The translations under genes were made by a program, and so were the position numbers. Positions 1-8,488 of a stretch of 26,275 bases of DNA are shown in pieces. The first letter of the stretch is position 1; every line of letters begins with the position of its first letter. The DNA comes from an uncultured Eubacteriales bacterium. Lineage in GTDB: Bacteria > Bacillota > Clostridia > Oscillospirales > Oscillospiraceae. The notes beneath the pieces were generated by a model, which ran no database searches, had not been told where the DNA came from, and saw only the letters and a list, made by a program, of their open reading frames with translations. The stretch is taken from positions 1-26,275 of the forward strand of contig USCO01000016.1 of assembly GCA_900553135.1 (NCBI GenBank), in the 5' to 3' direction.

Positions 1-2031
1 GTGCATCTCCACGTTGGCGCCGTCCAGGGTACCGATGGTCAGGGCGCCGTTCATCATGAACTTCATGTTGCCGGTGCCGCTGGCCTCCTTGCCGGCGGTG
101 GAGATCTGCTCGGACAGCTCGCTGGCGGGCATGAGCTTCTCGGCCAGGGAGACGCGGTAGTTCTCCAGGAAGACCACCTGCAGCTTATCCTTGCAGATGG
201 GATCGGCGTTGATCTGGGCGGCCAGGGAGTTGATGAGCTGGATGATGCGCTTGGCCACGTGGTAGCCGGGAGCCGCCTTGGCGCCGAAGAGGAAGGTCTG
301 GGGAGTGAACTCCATGTTGGGGTTATCCCGCAGCTGGTTATACAGGTGAACGATGTGCAGCACGTTGAGCAGCTGGCGCTTATACTCGTGCAGGCGCTTG
401 ACCTGGACGTCGAAGATGGCGTCGGTGTTCAGCACCACGCCGCTCTCCCGGGCCAGGTAGGCCGCAAAGCGGCGCTTGTTCTCCGCCTTGATCTCCTCCA
501 GGCGCTTGAGAACGGCCTTGTCGTCCTTGTACTTCTCCAGGCCCTGGATGGCGTCGGGGTGGATGAGGTACTCGTCCCCGCCGGTGCACTCCCGCACCAG
601 GGCGTCCAGCTTGGGGTTGATCTGGGACAGCCAGCGGCGGTGGTCGATACCGTTGGTGACGTTGGTGAACTGCTCGGGACGCATGGTGTAGGCGTCGTGG
701 AAGACATCCTTCTTCAGGATCTCAGAGTGCAGGGCGGACACGCCGTTGACGGCGTAGCAGGCGCAGATGCACAGGTTGGCCATGCGCACCTCGCCGTTCC
801 AGATGATGGCCATGTTGGCCACCTTGCCCATGTCGCCGCCGAAGTGCTGCTCCAGCTTGCGCTGATACCGGGCGGCGATCTCCTTGAGGATCTGCCAGAT
901 CCGGGGCAGCAGGGTCTCGATCAGGCTCTGGGGCCAGCGCTCCAGGGCCTCGGCCAGCACGGTGTGGTTGGTGTAGGCCACGGTCTGGGTGACGATGTTC
1001 CAGGCCTCGTCCCAGCTGTAGCCCTCCACATCCAGCAGGATGCGCATGAGCTCGGGGATGACCAGGGTGGGGTGGGTATCGTTGATCTGGATGACGTGCT
1101 TCTGGTGGAAGTTGCGCAGGGTGCCGTACTGAGCGCGGTGCTTGCGCACGATGGACTGCACGGTGGCGGAGACGAAGAAGTACTGCTGCTTGAGACGCAG
1201 AGACTTGCCCTCGTAGTGGTTATCGTCGGGATAGAGCACCTTGGCGATGACTTCGGCCATAGCCTGCTGCTCCACCGCCTTCAGGTACTCGCCCCGGGAG
1301 TACAGGGACATGTCCACGGGCACGGGGCTCTTGGCGTCCCACAGGCGCAGCACGTTGGTGTGGTTGGTCTTGTAGCCGGCGATCTCCATATCCCGGGGGA
1401 TGGCCAGCACGGTGGTGTAGCCCACGTGCTCGGGGTGGTTGTGGCCCTTGTCGTCCCAGTGGTCCACCACCTTGCCGCCGAAGCGGACTTCCTCGGTCTC
1501 GTCCATCTTGGGGATCAGCCAGGCGTCGCCCATGCCCAGCCAGTTATCGGCCTGCTCCACCTGCTTGCCGTCCACGATCTTCTGCTTGAAGATACCCAGC
1601 TCGTAGCAGATGGAATAGCCGGTGGCGGGGATCTCCAGGGTGGTCATGGAGTCCAGATAGCAGGCGGCCAGGCGGCCCAGGCCGCCGTTGCCCAGACCGG
1701 CGTCGGGCTCGGACTCAAACAGGTCGGAGGCGGAGAAGCCAAGGCCCTCCAGGGCCTCCTTCAGGGTATCCAGCAGGCCCAGGTTATAGGCGTTCTTCTC
1801 CAGAGAACGGCCCATCAGGAATTCCAGAGACAGGTAGTGGACCTGGCGCTGCTGGCCCTCCCACACCTTGTTGCCAGTGGTCATCTGGTGGCCGGACATG
1901 ATGTCACGCAGCACCAGAGCGCAGGCCTTGAACATATGATTGGGGGTGGCGTCCTCCACGTCACGCCCAAAGTTGCGGCGTAATTTCCCGATTATCAGTT
2001 CGGTAAGCTGGGCTTTGGTATATTCAGCCAT
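1..2031 (-). CDS. glgP: Glycogen/maltodextrin phosphorylase (3' end cut by window)
   Basis: Releases glucose-1-phosphate from the non-reducing ends of glycogen using phosphate and pyridoxal phosphate (GT35 family). Translating the minus strand from the ATG at 2031 gives MAEYTKAQLTELIIGKL, then an open frame of 677 codons to the left edge with no stop. The PLP-lysine signature is present close to the edge: EASGTGNMKFMMNGA, with the Schiff-base lysine at about residue 657, followed by LTIGTLDGANVEM. Family members are usually about 750-850 residues, so the last 100-150 residues lie outside the window. The start is supported by GGGAGG about 8 bases upstream. The gene follows glgA on the same strand but is separated from it by a terminator and has its own promoter, so degradation can be expressed apart from synthesis. 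Identity is very secure; preference for glycogen over maltodextrin cannot be read from sequence. Confidence 0.96.
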   Translation of the reverse strand, partial: MAEYTKAQLTELIIGKLRRNFGRDVEDATPNHMFKACALVLRDIMSGHQMTTGNKVWEGQQRQVHYLSLEFLMGRSLEKNAYNLGLLDTLKEALEGLGFSASDLFESEPDAGLGNGGLGRLAACYLDSMTTLEIPATGYSICYELGIFKQKIVDGKQVEQADNWLGMGDAWLIPKMDETEEVRFGGKVVDHWDDKGHNHPEHVGYTTVLAIPRDMEIAGYKTNHTNVLRLWDAKSPVPVDMSLYSRGEYLKAVEQQAMAEVIAKVLYPDDNHYEGKSLRLKQQYFFVSATVQSIVRKHRAQYGTLRNFHQKHVIQINDTHPTLVIPELMRILLDVEGYSWDEAWNIVTQTVAYTNHTVLAEALERWPQSLIETLLPRIWQILKEIAARYQRKLEQHFGGDMGKVANMAIIWNGEVRMANLCICACYAVNGVSALHSEILKKDVFHDAYTMRPEQFTNVTNGIDHRRWLSQINPKLDALVRECTGGDEYLIHPDAIQGLEKYKDDKAVLKRLEEIKAENKRRFAAYLARESGVVLNTDAIFDVQVKRLHEYKRQLLNVLHIVHLYNQLRDNPNMEFTPQTFLFGAKAAPGYHVAKRIIQLINSLAAQINADPICKDKLQVVFLENYRVSLAEKLMPASELSEQISTAGKEASGTGNMKFMMNGALTIGTLDGANVEMH

Positions 2032-2118
2032 GTGATTGCCTCCCGTATTTTCAATAAGATGGCCCCTGTACCGGGGCGGAATTTCCAGCGCCCGCGGGCG
2101 TTTCCGCGGACGCTACAT

Positions 2119-2147
2119 ATTTTACCATACTCCCCCACCCTCGTCAA
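2119..2147 (-). promoter_or_regulatory. Sigma-A type promoter of glgP
   Basis: On the minus strand, TTGACG (2147-2142), a 17-base spacer and TAAAAT (2124-2119) form a near-consensus promoter about 90 bases upstream of the glgP start. The predicted leader of about 80 nt is GC-rich and contains the palindrome TCCGCGGA. The rest of the 301-base gap between glgP and glgA (2032-2332) holds the glgA terminator and a 6-bp inverted repeat AACCGC/GCGGTT at 2202-2222, which could be an operator. I see no gene or recognisable riboswitch there. Confidence 0.75.
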
Positions 2148-2286
2148 TTCGCCGGGACTGCCCTCAGGCAAAATCAAAGGTGAAATCCAGATTTTTGGAG
2201 GAACCGCTTATGACATGCGGTTTTGGACCCCTGCAAAACCGTGAAAATGATTGCCTTATTGTCTCTTTTTATACAGGTCAGGACAT

Positions 2287-2318
2287 AAAAAAATGGGCAG
2301 GCCTTTCGGCCTGCCCAT
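2287..2318 (-). terminator. Rho-independent terminator after glgA
   Basis: On the minus strand, a perfect 11-bp stem ATGGGCAGGCC/GGCCTGCCCAT with a GAAA tetraloop is followed by seven T residues. It begins 15 bases after the glgA stop codon and ends the glgBCDA transcript. Confidence 0.93.
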
Positions 2319-2332
2319 GAAAGAGACAAAAT

Positions 2333-3769
2333 TCAGCCCTGGATGCGCTGGTAAATATCCAGATACTGCTGGGCGGAGTTGTTCCAGCTGAAGTCGGCGG
2401 TCATGCCCTCGTGCTGAAGGCCGCTCCACGCCTCCTTATTGTTAAAGTAGAGGTCCACCGCCTCACGGATGACCCAGAGCATATCATTGGCGTTGATATC
2501 CGCGAAGGTGAAGCCCCGGCCGGTACCGGTAAACTTGTTGTAGGGGTACACGGTGTCCTTCAGGCCGCCGGTCTCCCGGACCACGGGAACCGTGCCGTAG
2601 CGCATGGCGATCATCTGGGACAGGCCGCAGGGCTCGCTGACAGAGGGCATCAGGAAGATGTCCGCGCCGGCGTAGATCATGGTGGACAGGGGGGCGGAGT
2701 AGGTGATCTGGGCGGCAAAGCGGCCGGGATACTGACCCTGGGCGTTGCGGAAGGCCTCCTCAAACTGCCAGTCGCCGGTGCCCAGCACCACCATCTGCAC
2801 GTTCATGTCCATGATCTGGTGGAGCACATCGGTGACCAGGGAGAAGCCCTTGTGGCCCACCAGGCGGGAGATACAGGCGATAATGGGCACATCGGGGTTC
2901 TCCTGCAGGCCCACCGCCTTCTGCAGGGCCAGCTTGCAGGCCTTCTTGCCCTCGTCCACCTTGTCGGCGGTGAAGGCTTCGGCCAGGCCCTTGCCGTTGG
3001 CGGGATTGTACAGGTCCATGTCGATGCCGTTGAGGATGCCCTGGACCTTGCCACGCTGCTGGTTGATGACCCCGTCCATGCCGTGGGCGTAGAAGGGGAT
3101 GGTCAGCTCGTAGGCGTAGGTGGGAGAGACGGTGGTGACGAAGTTGGAGGCCATAATGGCGCCCTTCATCAGGTTCACGTCGTCATGGTAGGCCAGCATA
3201 CCCTCGTTAAAGTAGCTCTTATCCAGGCCGATGACGTCCTCCAGCACCTGGTCGCCGTAGCGGCCCTGATACTCGATGTTGTGGATGGTGAACACGCTCT
3301 TGGCCCGGTTCAGCTGGGCGATGCGGTACTTGTCCTCCAGCAGGTAGATGGGCACCAGGGCGGTCTGCCAGTCGTTGCAGTGGATGACGTCGGGCCAGTA
3401 GTCCAGCTGGCCGGGGGTCTCGATAACGGCACGGGAGAAGTAGGCAAACCGCTCGCAGTCGTCAAAGTGACCGTAGAGCTGCCAGCGCTTGAAGTAGTAC
3501 TCGTTGTCCACGAACCAGTAGGTCACGCCGTCCCGCTCCAGGGAGAAAATGCCGCAGTACACCTGCCGCCAGGACAGGGTGACGTTAAAATACTTGACAA
3601 AGGTCATCTGGCTGCGCCACTCGCCGCCGATGCCCTCGTACAGGGGAAGGATGACCTTGACGTCGTGACCCGCCTGGGCCAGTGCCTTGGGCAGAGAGCC
3701 GGCCACGTCCGCCAGTCCGCCGGTCTTAATAAAGGGCGCTACCTCAGAGGAGGCGAAGAGAATATTCAT
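2333..3769 (-). CDS. glgA: Glycogen synthase (ADP-glucose type, GT5)
   Basis: Transfers glucose from ADP-glucose to the growing alpha-1,4-glucan. The 478-residue protein has the usual length for bacterial GlgA. The N-terminal signature KTGGLADV (residues 15-22), which binds the ADP phosphates, is intact. The C-terminal Rossmann domain carries PSVSEPCGLSQMIAMRYGT and ETGGLKDTV, typical of GT5 glycogen and starch synthases. The start is ATG at 3769 with AAGGGGA upstream. It is the last gene of the glgB-C-D-A unit, about 105 bases after glgD. That gap contains a large hairpin (3816-3866) that could reduce readthrough into glgA. Identity is secure. Confidence 0.97.
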   Translation of the reverse strand: MNILFASSEVAPFIKTGGLADVAGSLPKALAQAGHDVKVILPLYEGIGGEWRSQMTFVKYFNVTLSWRQVYCGIFSLERDGVTYWFVDNEYYFKRWQLYGHFDDCERFAYFSRAVIETPGQLDYWPDVIHCNDWQTALVPIYLLEDKYRIAQLNRAKSVFTIHNIEYQGRYGDQVLEDVIGLDKSYFNEGMLAYHDDVNLMKGAIMASNFVTTVSPTYAYELTIPFYAHGMDGVINQQRGKVQGILNGIDMDLYNPANGKGLAEAFTADKVDEGKKACKLALQKAVGLQENPDVPIIACISRLVGHKGFSLVTDVLHQIMDMNVQMVVLGTGDWQFEEAFRNAQGQYPGRFAAQITYSAPLSTMIYAGADIFLMPSVSEPCGLSQMIAMRYGTVPVVRETGGLKDTVYPYNKFTGTGRGFTFADINANDMLWVIREAVDLYFNNKEAWSGLQHEGMTADFSWNNSAQQYLDIYQRIQG

Positions 3770-3815
3770 ACATGTTCCCCTTTCCCAAATTTCTTACAAC
3801 ATGAAAAACAACAGA

Positions 3816-3866
3816 AACTCCACCCCCGGAGCGCCGGGTCCTCCGGCGCTCCGGCGTGATGGAGTT
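3816..3866 (-). promoter_or_regulatory. Large hairpin between glgD and glgA (attenuator or mRNA-processing candidate)
   Basis: A perfect 12-bp inner stem, CCGGAGCGCCGG (3826-3837) with CCGGCGCTCCGG (3843-3854) and a 5-base loop, is enclosed by a 7-bp outer stem, AACTCCA (3816-3822) with TGGAGTT (3860-3866). On the minus strand it is followed by a loose T-rich stretch (TTTCTGTTGTTTTTC) rather than a clean T run, so it may be a leaky terminator or an mRNA stabiliser. It starts 8 bases after the glgD stop. Confidence 0.6.
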
Positions 3867-3874
3867 ACGTTCCA

Positions 3875-4987
3875 TTACACCACAGATTCCTTGGCGATGG
3901 CCAGAGGATATGTAAAGTGTCCGGTGAGGGTGCGGTCCTGATTCACGGTGACATTCTTGTCCGCGATCACGTAGCCCAGAGAGGCGCCGCTCTTCACCAC
4001 GGTGCCCTGCATGAGCACGCTGTTGGAGACCTTGGCCCCCTTCTCCACGGTAACGCCGCGGAAGATGATGGAGTTCTCCACCTCGCCCTCGATGCGGCAG
4101 CCGTCGGCCACCAGGGAGTGGATGGACTTGGCCTCGGGGCCGTAGTAGGTGGAGGGATTGGAGCGGTCCTTGGTGCGGATGGGGCGGTCGGGATTGAACA
4201 GCTCATCCCGAACGGCGGGGTCCAGCAGGTCCATGGAGCGCTCGAAGTAGCCGCTGACAGACTGGAAGCGGGCCACGTAGCCGGTGTGGACGTAGCTCAT
4301 GAGCTTCAGGGTCTTCAGGCGGGGCTGCAGCACGCCGCGGCTGAAATAGTACACGTCATGGGCGGCGCAGTAGTCCACCATGTCCATGAGCAGCTTCTTG
4401 GAGAGGATGTAGACCTCCAGGCTCTCCAGGGTCTTGTCGGCGGTGACGGGATGGACGGACAGGTCGGTGACACGGCCGGTGTCATCCACCTCCACGTACT
4501 CGGAGAAGCGGGGAGCGCCCTTCAGGGTGGGGGTGCAGACCATGGTCACGTCGGCGCCGGAGTCCAGATGCTGCTGGAACACCTCGGCCACGGGCAGGTT
4601 CACCGCCATGTCGCCCCAGGCCAGGATCACGTAGTCCTGGCGGATATTCTCCAGGTAGTCGGCCACGCCGGCCAGGGCGTCCATGTTGCCCCGGTACTCG
4701 CCGCCCCGCTCAGCATAGCCGAAGGGAGGCAGGATGCGCAGGCCGCCGTGCTTGCGGGACAGGTCCCAATCCTTACCGGAGCCCACGTGGTCCAGCAGGG
4801 ACTGGTAGCTCTGGTGGACGATGATGCCCACGTCGGTGATGCCGGCGTTGACATAGTTGGAGAGCATAAAGTCGATGAGGCGGTAGCGGCCGCCAAAGGG
4901 CAGGGAGCAGGTATTGCGGGGACGGGTCAGCTCCCCCAGATTGGCGTCGGAGCGGCACGCGAACACAATTCCGTGCAGATCATTCAT
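3875..4987 (-). CDS. glgD: Glucose-1-phosphate adenylyltransferase subunit GlgD
   Basis: The second ADP-glucose pyrophosphorylase subunit of Firmicutes; in characterised systems it pairs with GlgC and raises its activity. The 370-residue protein has an N-terminal nucleotidyltransferase fold aligned with GlgC (PFGGRYRLIDFMLSNYVNAG; SGKDWDLSRKHGG) and a C-terminal left-handed beta-helix (hexapeptide-like stretch SIIFRGVTVEKGAKVSNSVL). It lacks the catalytic GGxGxR loop, having CRSDANLGELT instead, and lacks the EKP segment seen in GlgC. It is therefore probably regulatory rather than catalytic. Its ATG overlaps the glgC stop by four bases (ATGA), implying translational coupling and balanced subunit output. 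Confidence 0.95.
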   Translation of the reverse strand: MNDLHGIVFACRSDANLGELTRPRNTCSLPFGGRYRLIDFMLSNYVNAGITDVGIIVHQSYQSLLDHVGSGKDWDLSRKHGGLRILPPFGYAERGGEYRGNMDALAGVADYLENIRQDYVILAWGDMAVNLPVAEVFQQHLDSGADVTMVCTPTLKGAPRFSEYVEVDDTGRVTDLSVHPVTADKTLESLEVYILSKKLLMDMVDYCAAHDVYYFSRGVLQPRLKTLKLMSYVHTGYVARFQSVSGYFERSMDLLDPAVRDELFNPDRPIRTKDRSNPSTYYGPEAKSIHSLVADGCRIEGEVENSIIFRGVTVEKGAKVSNSVLMQGTVVKSGASLGYVIADKNVTVNQDRTLTGHFTYPLAIAKESVV

Positions 4988-6192
4988 GCCTGCTCGCCTC
5001 CTTTCACATCTTCACGAATCATAGCGCTGGGTTTGATGACAGCCTTGGGGCCCACGTTCACGCCGCCGGCCACCACCGCGATGCCCCAATCGGGTTCGTC
5101 GGAGGGGGGCGCGCCCACGGTGGCCTCCTCCTCAATGACGGCGCCCTCGGCCACGATGGCATAGGACACCACGGCGCCCTTCTTTACCACGGCGCCGGGC
5201 ATGAGGATGGAGTACTGGATGTCAGCTCCCTCCTCCACGGTGACGGAGTGGAAGAGGACGGAGTTCTCCACAGAGCCGTCCACACGGCAGCCTCCGGTGA
5301 CCAGGGAGTGGGAGATCTTGGCGTTGGCGCCGGTGACATGGGGCGGACGCACGGGGGTGCGGGCGTAGATGGGCCAGCTGTTGTCGTAGAGGTTGATGCC
5401 GTTGTTGGGGGCCAGCATATCCATGTTGGCGTCCCACAGGGAGTTAATGGTGCCCACGTCCTTCCAGTAACCCTGGAAGCGGTAGGTCATCAGCTTCTCC
5501 CCAGCGGCCAGCATGTTGGGGATGATATTCTTGCCGAAGTCGTTGGAGGAGTTGGGATCGGCCTCGTCGTCGATGAGGTACTGGCGCAGCTTCTTCCAGG
5601 AGAACACATAGATGCCCATGGAGGCCAGGGTGCTCTTGGGATGCTTGGGCTTCTCCTCAAACTCGTAGACCTGGTCGTTCTCGTCCACGTTCATGATGCC
5701 GAAGCGGGTGGCCTCCTCCAGGGTGACCTCCAGCACGGAGATGGTGCAGGCCGCCTCCGTCTTCTTGTGGAAGTCCACCATGTCGGAGTAGTCCATCTTA
5801 TAGATGTGGTCGCCGGAGAGGATGACCACGTACTCGGGATCATACAGGTCCAGGAAGCCGATGTTCTGATAGATGGCGTTGGCAGTGCCCTTATACCAGG
5901 TGCCCTGGTCGCCCTCCCGCATGTAGGGGGGCAGGATGTGCACGCCGCCGTCGGACCGGTCCAGGTCCCAGGGCTGGCCGGAGCCGATATAGCTGTTCAG
6001 CTCCAGAGGACGGTACTGGGTCAGCACGCCCACGGTGTCGATACCGGAATTGACACAGTTGGACAGGGGGAAATCAATGATACGGTACTTACCGCCAAAG
6101 GGGACGGCGGGTTTGGCCACATGGCTGGTCAGAGCATACAGGCGGCTGCCCTGGCCGCCGGCCAGCAACATGGCCACGACTTCTTTTTTCAT
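4984..6192 (-). CDS. glgC: Glucose-1-phosphate adenylyltransferase, catalytic subunit
   Basis: Makes ADP-glucose from ATP and glucose-1-phosphate, the committed step of bacterial glycogen synthesis. It has the nucleotide-binding loop GGQGSR (residues 12-17), KPAVPFGGKYRIIDFPLSNC, the metal and sugar-phosphate region LSGDHIYKMDYSDM, and FEEKPKHP. A C-terminal beta-helix follows (SVLFHSVTVEEGADIQYSIL). I chose the ATG at 6192 (402 residues) because AGAGGTG lies 6 bases upstream. An in-frame GTG at 6201 overlaps that ribosome binding site and is less likely. The gene is 58 bases after glgB and overlaps glgD by four bases. Confidence 0.97.
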   Translation of the reverse strand: MKKEVVAMLLAGGQGSRLYALTSHVAKPAVPFGGKYRIIDFPLSNCVNSGIDTVGVLTQYRPLELNSYIGSGQPWDLDRSDGGVHILPPYMREGDQGTWYKGTANAIYQNIGFLDLYDPEYVVILSGDHIYKMDYSDMVDFHKKTEAACTISVLEVTLEEATRFGIMNVDENDQVYEFEEKPKHPKSTLASMGIYVFSWKKLRQYLIDDEADPNSSNDFGKNIIPNMLAAGEKLMTYRFQGYWKDVGTINSLWDANMDMLAPNNGINLYDNSWPIYARTPVRPPHVTGANAKISHSLVTGGCRVDGSVENSVLFHSVTVEEGADIQYSILMPGAVVKKGAVVSYAIVAEGAVIEEEATVGAPPSDEPDWGIAVVAGGVNVGPKAVIKPSAMIREDVKGGEQA

Positions 6193-6250
6193 ACTGTTCA
6201 CCTCTGATGTTTTTTGGATCGCCTCGGCGAAAGATGTGCAGGCGAGAGGC

Positions 6251-8290
6251 TTACGCCTGCTCGTCTTTCTTTTTCAGCACGGCGCGGACCGCCTTGCCCT
6301 TCTTGGGGGCAGCGCTCCCTTTTGCGCCGTCTGCTTTTTGGGCTTTTCCCTTCTCTCCCTCTTTTTTCGCCTTGCGGGGGGGATTTTTCCGCGTACAGCG
6401 GTAGATCATCACCGACATGGGGGGCAGGTCAATGGCCATGGACTGCTCCTGGTCATGACAGGGAATATCCTGGGTCTTCAGCGGCTGCTTGTCGCCCTGG
6501 CCCTGGCCGCCGAACTCCTCGCCATCGGTATTGAACACGGGGGCCCAGGTTCCGGCGAACGGAACGCCCACCTGATAGCCCTTGCGGTGGATGGGAGAGA
6601 AGTTGGCCACGACCACCAGAGGACGGCCCTCACGGTCCCAGCGCAGGAAGGCCACCGTGTTGGCGGTGTTGTCATCCGCGCACAGCCACTGGAAGCCCTG
6701 CCAGGAGTCATCCTGCTCCCAGAGAGCGGGCTGCTCCAGATACATGGCGTTGGCGGCCTTGAAGAACTCGTGGATCTGACGGTGGGGCTCGTACTGGAGC
6801 AGGTGCCAATCCAGGGAATATTCATAGTGCCACTCGTTCCACTGGCCCAGCTCGGTGCCCATGATGGTAAGCTTCTTGCCAGGATGGGTGAGCATGTAGG
6901 TGTAGAACGCGCGCACGCCGGCAAACTTTTCCGCGTTGTCCCCGGGCATCTTGCCCAGGAAGGACCCCTTCATGTGGACAACCTCGTCGTGGGACAGGGG
7001 CAGGATATAGTTCTCCGAGAAGGCGTACATCAGGGAGAAGGTGATGTCCCGGTGGTTGAACTGGCGGAAGTAGGGGTCCAGCTTGATGTAGTGGCAGATA
7101 TCGTTCATCCAGCCCATGTTCCACTTGAAGTTGAAGCCCAGGCCCCCGTCGCTGACGGGATGGGTCACCTTGGGCCAGGCGGTGGACTCCTCGGCGATCA
7201 TGAGAACGTCGGGGTGGGCGGCGAAAATAGCGGTGTTCAGCTTCTGGAAGAACTCGATGGCCTCCAGGTTCTCCTTCCCGCCGTTGACGTTGGGCATCCA
7301 GGCACCGTCCCGGCGGCCGTAGTCCAGGTAGAGCATGGAGGACACCGCGTCCACCCGCAGGCCGTCGGCGTGGTACTCCTCCAGCCAGAACATGGCGTTG
7401 GAGAACAGGAAAGAGCGCACCTCGTTGCGGCCAAGGTCAAAGACCTGGGTGCCCCAGTCGGGGTGCTCGCCCTTGCGGGCGTCGGAATATTCGTAGGTGG
7501 GGGTGCCGTCGAAGTGGTACAGGCCGAAGGCATCCCGGGGGAAGTGGGCGGGCACCCAGTCCAGGATGACGCCGATCCCCGCCTGGTGGAGCTGGTCAAT
7601 GAGATACTTCAGGTCATCGGGGGTGCCGAACCGGCTGGTGGCGGCGAAGTATCCCGTTACCTGGTAGCCCCAGGAGGCATCCAGAGGGTGCTCCATGACG
7701 GGGAGCAGCTCCACATGGGTATAGCCCATCTCCTTCACATAGGGCACCAGGTACTGGGCCGTATCCCGGTAGGAGAGGAACTCGCCCTCGCCGGTGCGGC
7801 GCCAGGAACCCAGATGGCATTCATAAATATTCATGGGGCGGCGGTAGGGCGCGTGCTTGGAGCGGTACTCCAGCCAGCCGCCGTCTCCCCAGGGATAGGG
7901 CTCCAGCTCGTAGAGCTTGGACCCGTTGCCCGGCCGGGTCTCGGCATGGAAGGCATAGGGGTCCGCCTTGGCGGTCACCTTGCCGTCGGGCCCGGTCACG
8001 GCATACTTGTATGTATCATAGCGCTTCAGGCCGGGAACAAAGCCCTCCCAGATTCCGCCTTCCAGTTTTTCCAGGGGAATTCCGGTCTCGTCCCATCCGT
8101 TAAAATCACCAAATACACTGACCTGTTTTGCATTGGGAGCCCACACACGGAAGACATACCCCGCCTGTCCGTCCTTGGTCCCAGGGTGGGCGCCAAAGCA
8201 ACGCCAGGCATGGCAGCTGCGGCCCTCGGAGAAGGCCTCTAACTCCAGAAACAGGTCATAATCTGATAATTTTGTATCATATTTGACCAA
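6251..8290 (-). CDS. glgB: 1,4-alpha-glucan branching enzyme (GH13)
   Basis: Introduces alpha-1,6 branches into glycogen. It has an N-terminal CBM48-like domain (AGYVFRVWAPNAKQVSVFGDFNGWD), then the GH13 barrel. Using the TTG at 8290 as start, the nucleophile is Asp314 (GLRVDAVSSMLYLDY), the acid/base Glu367 (MIAEEST) and the third acid Asp435 (LPLSHDEVVH). Their spacing of 53 and 121 residues matches that in E. coli GlgB. The TTG start has GAGGTG 6 bases upstream; a further upstream TTG at 8341 lacks a ribosome binding site. The last 45 residues form a basic, low-complexity tail with 14 lysines, not expected in this family. It is the first gene of the glgBCDA unit, 80 nt behind a strong promoter. 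Family certain; exact start moderately sure. Confidence 0.96.
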   Translation of the reverse strand: MVKYDTKLSDYDLFLELEAFSEGRSCHAWRCFGAHPGTKDGQAGYVFRVWAPNAKQVSVFGDFNGWDETGIPLEKLEGGIWEGFVPGLKRYDTYKYAVTGPDGKVTAKADPYAFHAETRPGNGSKLYELEPYPWGDGGWLEYRSKHAPYRRPMNIYECHLGSWRRTGEGEFLSYRDTAQYLVPYVKEMGYTHVELLPVMEHPLDASWGYQVTGYFAATSRFGTPDDLKYLIDQLHQAGIGVILDWVPAHFPRDAFGLYHFDGTPTYEYSDARKGEHPDWGTQVFDLGRNEVRSFLFSNAMFWLEEYHADGLRVDAVSSMLYLDYGRRDGAWMPNVNGGKENLEAIEFFQKLNTAIFAAHPDVLMIAEESTAWPKVTHPVSDGGLGFNFKWNMGWMNDICHYIKLDPYFRQFNHRDITFSLMYAFSENYILPLSHDEVVHMKGSFLGKMPGDNAEKFAGVRAFYTYMLTHPGKKLTIMGTELGQWNEWHYEYSLDWHLLQYEPHRQIHEFFKAANAMYLEQPALWEQDDSWQGFQWLCADDNTANTVAFLRWDREGRPLVVVANFSPIHRKGYQVGVPFAGTWAPVFNTDGEEFGGQGQGDKQPLKTQDIPCHDQEQSMAIDLPPMSVMIYRCTRKNPPRKAKKEGEKGKAQKADGAKGSAAPKKGKAVRAVLKKKDEQA

Positions 8291-8375
8291 TCCGATCACC
8301 TCAATCCCATCTTTTCGCCAAGTTTCCAACGAAAGCGACAACCGTTACAAACTGGCGTCCCCGATATTTATATAA

Positions 8376-8404
8376 ATTATACAACAGCATCCAGGCACCG
8401 TCAA
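8376..8404 (-). promoter_or_regulatory. Sigma-A type promoter of the glgBCDA operon
   Basis: On the minus strand, TTGACG (8404-8399), a 17-base spacer and a perfect TATAAT (8381-8376). An overlapping alternative TTGACT sits 5 bases upstream. The predicted start near 8369 gives a leader of about 80 nt before glgB. Confidence 0.85.
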
Positions 8405-8446
8405 GTCAAAAGGATGTTAATTGCCATTTTGAACCCCCGCCCAAAG

Positions 8447-8484
8447 GCGCCCCGCTTCCAGTTTTTTCCCTGGAAGCGGGGCGC
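8447..8484 (-). terminator. Terminator hairpin after the carboxypeptidase gene
   Basis: A perfect 15-bp stem, GCGCCCCGCTTCCAG (8447-8461) with CTGGAAGCGGGGCGC (8470-8484), and an 8-base loop begin 4 bases after the stop codon. The T tract on the minus strand is short (CTTTGG), so termination may be incomplete and some transcripts could run toward glgB. Confidence 0.75.
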
Positions 8485-8488
8485 GATT

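Noticed and set aside
1..1983. A 660-codon open frame on the plus strand opposite glgP, with similar long frames opposite glgA (2411-3859), glgD (3917-5164) and glgB (6035-8242).
   Set aside because: Their products are low-complexity Gly/Val/Leu/His/Gln strings created by GC-rich third codon positions of the true minus-strand genes, which carry clear family motifs. No ribosome binding sites support them.
2202..2222. Inverted repeat AACCGC-9-GCGGTT upstream of the glgP promoter as a riboswitch or T-box element.
   Set aside because: It lies upstream of the predicted transcription start, so it cannot be in the leader; no conserved riboswitch or T-box sequence is seen.
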